From Eulemur rufifrons (taxonomy: Eukaryota > Chordata > Mammalia > Primates > Lemuridae), in the NCBI RefSeq assembly GCF_041146395.1, contig NC_090997.1, positions 32,467,501 through 32,531,500 on the forward strand: a stretch of DNA of 64,000 nt, written 5' to 3'. The notes under the pieces were generated by a model. That model searched no databases, was not told where the DNA came from, and saw nothing but the letters and a program-made list of their open reading frames with translations. Positions 62,300-64,000 of this stretch are shown one piece after another. Numbering within the stretch: position 1 is the stretch's first letter; every line of letters begins with the position of its first letter. Made by a program: the position numbers and the translations under genes.

Positions 62300-62634
62300 T
62301 GTAGTGGCTGCTTTTCGCTCCTGAGCTCGGTAGCAAAGCAACAATTACTCGAAACACCTAGGAGTTAGAGAGAGGAAGAAAATGCCAAAGTCCGAAGGAC
62401 AAAATGACCCCCTCAGCTAGGTTCCTCCCCATATTTATTTCTAAGGACACGTGCAAAGGGTCAGGGGCCCTTTTGCTAATTTGTTTAACAACTTCCATAC
62501 AGGTCAGCTGGTTTCAGGGGACCTTTGCACTCAGCAAACAAGCAGCTTCGGGCAGGTGTTTTCTCTCGACCCTTCATTCACCTGCTCACGTTCTTTCCAT
62601 CCATCCATCCTTTCTTGTAGGCCTAGCCCCCACA
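62300..62634 (-). repeat. 5' LTR of the provirus
   Basis: Plus-strand text from 'tgtagtggctgcttttcgct' to 'gcctagcccccaca'. Slightly longer than its partner because of small indels (for example an extra 'ccat' unit near 62600). Confidence 0.92.
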
Positions 62635-62919
62635 ATTTTCTAGACTGGGTCTAATACTATCAAGACCATATTTATATTTCTTCTGTATGTAACCACAATC
62701 TAAATTTTATAAAAACTAAAGTTTGCACCTCCATTGTAGCTGTCGGCACAGTGCTACGGGAAAAACACCGGCCAGGCTAGTAAGAGACTGGGCCATGTTT
62801 ATACACTCAGGGACCTCAGAGACTGACCTTTCTCTCCTGTGTGTTGGTTGTCTACGTGTCTCAGAGGAGATTAAGGAGGGAAGGAACACAGCCTGTGTTT
62901 CTCACGCCAGTGAGTGAGA

Positions 62920-63130
62920 TGAGCACGGGCTCTGGGCTCAGACTTCCTGCCATTGCCACTTAACTAAAAGTGTGATTTTGAACAAGTTCTTAATTTCTGT
63001 GTGCCTAGGTTTCTTCTTCTGCAAAATGAGGATGAAGATGCCAGTAGTACCACCTCATGAGGTTTTTGGAGAAGTCAAGCAGATAACGTACATAAAGTGC
63101 TGGGGAAGTAGTGCTTCGTAAATACACATT
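62920..63130 (+). repeat. MIR SINE
   Basis: 'gagcacgggctctgggctca', 'gattttgaacaagttcttaa', 'ctgcaaaatgaggatgaaga', 'gtagtgcttcgtaaatacac'. Confidence 0.88.
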
Positions 63131-63369
63131 GTTCATGTCGTGATAGGGCTGAATCCTGTGTTCTTAATGAAATCCTAAGGAGGAGAGTCCAGTTTTTGAT
63201 ACTGGGACTCCGGAGGAGGACGTGTGGGTGAGGGGGCTTGCAGGTGCCGTCACACAGCCGGCAGCTAGAGCGTCTCACTTGGCCGCAATTAGAGATCTTC
63301 TCTCTGCCGGCCTGGCTCTGCCAGCCACTACACCAACAATTAAGAACGTGGCTGCTTCTGCAGCTGCTC

Positions 63370-63535
63370 TCATGATGGGCATAACTCTTGTCGTTTACAA
63401 AGCACTTTCATACATTTTTCTCTTTGCCTTTTTAAAACAATTCTGTGAGGAGGGCTTTATCATTCCCATTTTACAAATGAGACTTACATTAAGTGATTCT
63501 CCCAAGTTCATGCTACTTGTAAGAAGTGGAAGCTG
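63370..63535 (-). repeat. MIR-like SINE
   Basis: 'acaaagcactttcatacatt', 'acaattctgtgaggagggct', 'cattttacaaatgagactta'. Confidence 0.65.
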
Positions 63536-63772
63536 TTCTCTAACCAAAGGCTTTTCCTTTATTGCATGCTTGCTTTACTAAACTGGTTTTTGAGTGATTT
63601 GGAGATTGACCACAATAGCCTCTAAGACTTGCTCTCCAGGGTGTTTCTTAAACTTCAAGGTTTACAAGAATGAGTAGGGAACTTTCAAAATGTAGACTCC
63701 TAGGACCAGGAAGTCTGAGGTTTGGGAAGGGAACTCGGAATCTGCCATTTGTTCCTCTACATCTCTTAGGAT

Positions 63773-63855
63773 CCCATTTTGACCTTCACTACCTTTGGCT
63801 GTGGTTCCTTTATGATTGTAATTTGGGGTTGTATATACCTCTTAGCTGCATTGAG
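63773..63855 (+). repeat. Right copy of a diverged direct repeat
   Basis: 'cattttgaccttcactacct' through 'atacctcttagctgcattga', partner of 59568-59640 about 4.2 kb away and on the other side of the provirus. Confidence 0.6.
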
Positions 63856-64000
63856 CATTGAGTCAGGTGATTCTGTTCACAGGTGGCCTAGGAAACTACA
63901 GTTGCTAGAGACAAGAGATGAGTAAAAGAGACAGTAATTTCCTCTGTGGAGTTTGCAGACTAGTGTGAGAAATGAACAAGTAAACAATCCAGTTCCACAC

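Larger units (their letters stand above)
60231..62640 (-). mobile_element. Compact endogenous retrovirus with both LTRs and 6-bp target duplication
   Basis: Provirus on the minus strand: 5' LTR 62300-62634, 3' LTR 60237-60557, internal region of only 1742 bp. The identical hexamer attttc at 60231-60236 and 62635-62640 is the host target duplication; 6 bp is usual for class II (beta-like) elements. Primer-binding site and polypurine tract lie where expected. gag, pol and env are all present as short, broken remnants, so most of a typical internal genome has been deleted. LTRs look about 85% identical by eye, so the insertion is old. Confidence 0.93.

Overview
This is a window of primate nuclear DNA. 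It holds one recognisable protein-coding segment, exon 1 of B3GAT2 on the minus strand (6176-6766), inside a CpG island at about 5440-7850. Everything else is B3GAT2 intron 1 (1-6175) or DNA upstream of the gene (6767-64000). There are no operons, ribosome-binding sites, CRISPR arrays or recognisable tRNA or rRNA genes. Dimeric Alu SINEs make the host a primate. Alu right arms reading 'tcccagagtgctaggatta' and L1 3' ends reading 'tttgtacccctataatat' resemble strepsirrhine (lemur/galago) elements more than human ones; the species call is inference.

Layout. 1-6175: AT-rich intron 1 with a MIR, a SINE scrap and a 20-bp palindrome. 5440-7850: CpG island with exon 1 (197 codons, ending at a GT donor) and a TATA-less GC-box promoter region. 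7850-37400: intergenic DNA with MIR, L2, MER5-type hAT elements, several LTRs and four full or nearly full Alus, plus repeat-poor AT-rich stretches (25.0-26.1 kb and much of 28.4-33.5 kb) that could hold distal regulatory elements. 37412-45987: a full-length, decayed L1 on the minus strand with matching target-site duplications; its 5' UTR was later hit by a solo LTR and a MER1-type hAT transposon. 46-53 kb: microsatellites, an Alu, L1 tails, MER5 and MIR. 53336-56900: an L1 inserted inside an older, opposite-strand L1. 57-60 kb: mostly unique sequence with old repeats. 60231-62640: a small endogenous retrovirus on the minus strand with two LTRs, a perfect 6-bp target duplication, a primer-binding site resembling tRNA-Trp, a polypurine tract and broken gag, pol and env remnants. 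62.9-64 kb: two MIRs and half of a local repeat pair.

B3GAT2 encodes a Golgi glucuronyltransferase. Exon 1 supplies the cytoplasmic tail, membrane anchor, stem and the N-terminal half of the catalytic domain including the acidic DDD motif. The remaining exons are not visible and should lie beyond position 1. I found no second host gene. The most unusual items are the compact provirus, whose internal deletions fuse pol ends and which pairs class II-like features with a tRNA-Trp-like primer site, and the two nested-insertion histories. Repeat names rest on recognition by eye; subfamilies are given only where the ends are diagnostic.
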